Source of the DNA: an uncultured Arthrobacter sp.
GTDB taxonomy: Bacteria > Actinomycetota > Actinomycetes > Actinomycetales > Micrococcaceae
Length of the DNA: 64,000 nucleotides
Reading direction: 5' to 3'
NCBI RefSeq assembly: GCF_947493765.1
Contig: NZ_CANLSZ010000005.1
Span: 147,981-211,980, forward strand
Part shown: positions 63,019 through 64,000 of the stretch, piece by piece
How positions within the stretch are numbered: position 1 is the first letter of the stretch
Layout of the letters: each line of letters opens with the position of its first letter
Notes under the pieces: generated by a model
Databases searched by the model: none
Told to the model about the DNA's origin: nothing
Seen by the model: the letters and a program-made list of their open reading frames with translations, nothing else
Program-made: the position numbers and the translations under genes

Positions 63019-63327
63019 GTGCCAAAGCCCTACCCAGAGGAATTCCGCGACGACGTCATCCGTGTTGCGAGGAACCGCGAAGCAGGAGTGACGATCGAGC
63101 AGATCGCCAAAGATTTCGGTGTTCACCCGATGACCCTTACGAAATGGCTACGTCATGCCGAGGCCGATAATGCCGCTAAGCCTGGTCAGGCTCGCAGTGA
63201 GACGGCGGAGAATCGTGAGCTGCGCAAGCGGGTTCGACTGCTCGAGCAGGAGAACGAGGTTCTGCGGCGGGCGGCAGCGTATCTGTCGCAGGCGAACCTG
63301 CCGGGAAAAGGTTCTACCCGCTCGTGA
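63019..63327 (+). CDS. IS3-family transposase OrfA
   Basis: A 102-residue helix-turn-helix protein (YPEEFRDDVIRVARNREAGVTIEQIAKDFGVHPMTLTKWLRHAEAD) followed by a leucine-zipper-like segment (ENRELRKRVRLLEQENEVLRRAAAYLSQANL). It binds the IS ends and, fused with OrfB by frameshifting, makes the active transposase. A-AAA-G at 63306-63310 is a typical slippery site. The end overlaps orfB. The frame is intact. Confidence 0.9.
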   Translation: MPKPYPEEFRDDVIRVARNREAGVTIEQIAKDFGVHPMTLTKWLRHAEADNAAKPGQARSETAENRELRKRVRLLEQENEVLRRAAAYLSQANLPGKGSTRS

Positions 63328-64000
63328 AAGAGCTCGCCGTCGATGGGATTCCCGTGGCGGTGACGTGTCGGGTTTTGAAGCTCTCCCGCCAGCCCTACTA
63401 CCGGTGGCTGGCAGCACCCATCAGAGCTAGCGAGGTCGTTGAGGCGTATCGCGCGAACGCACTCTTCCACGCTCACGCGGACGACCCCGAGTTTGGTCAC
63501 CGGCTCCTGGCGGACGAGGCCCGTGACGTCGGAGAGGCGATGGCGGACCGGACTTACGTGGCGGATCTGCGCAATCAATGGCTGGTGGAGCTCGTTCGGG
63601 AAGAAGCGCGGGAAGAACGGGAGGAAACCTGGGCCTGCGGTCCATGATGACCTCTGCACGGTCACCGATGACGACGGCCGGGTCCGGCACGACTTCAGCG
63701 CGGAGAAACCGAACCAGCTGTGGCTCACGGATATCACAGAGCACAAAACCGCAGAAGGGAAGCTCTACGTTTGCGCGGTCAAAGATGTGTTCTCGAACCG
63801 GATCGTCGGTTACTCCATCGACTCGAGGATGAAATCGAGATTGGCGGTGAATGCGTTGGAGAATGCGGTTGCTCGTCGTGGTGATGTCGCCGGCTGCGTG
63901 GTTCACAGCGACCGAGGGTCGCAATTTCGGAGTAGGAGATTCCTGCGTTCTCTGACCCACCACCGGATGGTCGGTTCGATGGGACGGGTCGCGTCCTGCG
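63324..64000 (+). pseudogene. IS3-family transposase OrfB, frameshifted and cut by the window end
   Basis: The -1 frame reads KELAVDGIPVAVTCRVLKLSRQPYYRWLAAPI through EARDVGEAMADRT. An extra T at 63554-63555 then shifts it, and it stops at 63647. The other frame continues TWRICAINGWWSSFGKKRGKNGRKPGPAVHDDL, with NQLWLTDITEHKTAEGKLYVCAVKDVFSNRIVGYSID (first Asp) and CVVHSDRGSQF (second Asp) to the window end. The catalytic Glu lies outside. Inactivation or a base-calling error are both possible. Confidence 0.85.

Overview
The window is high-GC, gene-dense DNA from an actinobacterium, most likely an Arthrobacter-like member of the Micrococcaceae. The evidence is the strong G/C third-position bias, frequent GTG starts and ATGA-type overlaps, and a menaquinone operon that pairs MenG with a MenJ-like reductase. 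Genus assignment is inference; no rRNA gene is present.

Layout. 1-4.5 kb: end of a sarcosine oxidase operon (soxA end, soxG) running into sdaA and purU, a terminator, then an MFS/MHS transporter with its own promoter and operator-like palindrome. 4.5-7.1 kb: PAP2 phosphatase, a DUF2236 protein and two tiny membrane proteins. 7.1-17.4 kb: menaquinone genes (menC, menD, menF, menG, menJ-like reductase, polyprenyl diphosphate synthase), interrupted by a reverse-strand polar amino-acid ABC importer. 17.4-21.6 kb: HIT protein, SUKH-fold protein, TRIC-type channel, alpha/beta hydrolase and a PucR regulator. 21.8-31.1 kb: a polyamine/GABA cluster (aminobutyraldehyde dehydrogenase, GABA transaminase, TetR regulator, putrescine-oxidase-like enzyme, APC permease) in which the permease sits between two tandem universal-stress proteins. 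31.1-33.8 kb: RarD transporter and FprA ferredoxin reductase. 33.8-39.3 kb: GAF regulator, a secreted M23 peptidase with a long Thr/Pro/Lys tail, then aldehyde dehydrogenase and DUF779. 39.3-44.5 kb: CDF metal exporter with a frameshifted CmtR-like regulator, TetR plus an MMPL exporter, and a small STAS-like gene. 44.6-47.5 kb: a decayed epimerase, catalase and its Fur/PerR-type regulator. 47.5-54.3 kb: esterase, MFS exporter, HtpX, YajQ, a small secreted protein, tRNA-Tyr, an orphan gene, an acyltransferase and a DUF6314-like protein. 54.4-62.2 kb: MarR plus MFS, DUF1810, thioredoxin, ABM monooxygenase, AlkA-like glycosylase, tartrate/D-malate dehydrogenase, and a cystathionine beta-synthase/gamma-synthase operon. 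62.3-64 kb: an IS3-family remnant abutting a second IS3-family element that leaves the window.

Pathway logic. Sarcosine oxidase yields glycine and one-carbon units, SdaA deaminates serine, and PurU frees THF from formyl-THF. The putrescine genes form a plausible chain from putrescine through 4-aminobutyraldehyde and GABA to succinate semialdehyde. MenF/D/C/G with the prenyl synthase and reductase would give a partly saturated menaquinone.

Most of the window is ordinary chromosomal core. The parts most worth a second look are the permease/tandem-USP sandwich, the CmtR-like frameshift beside a 22-bp hairpin, the terminator preceded by tandem copies of its own left arm, the low-complexity insert in MenD, the deleted epimerase, and the GAF regulator/ALDH/DUF779 group with the peptidase inside it. 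I see no CRISPR array, prophage, toxin island or clearly new defence system.
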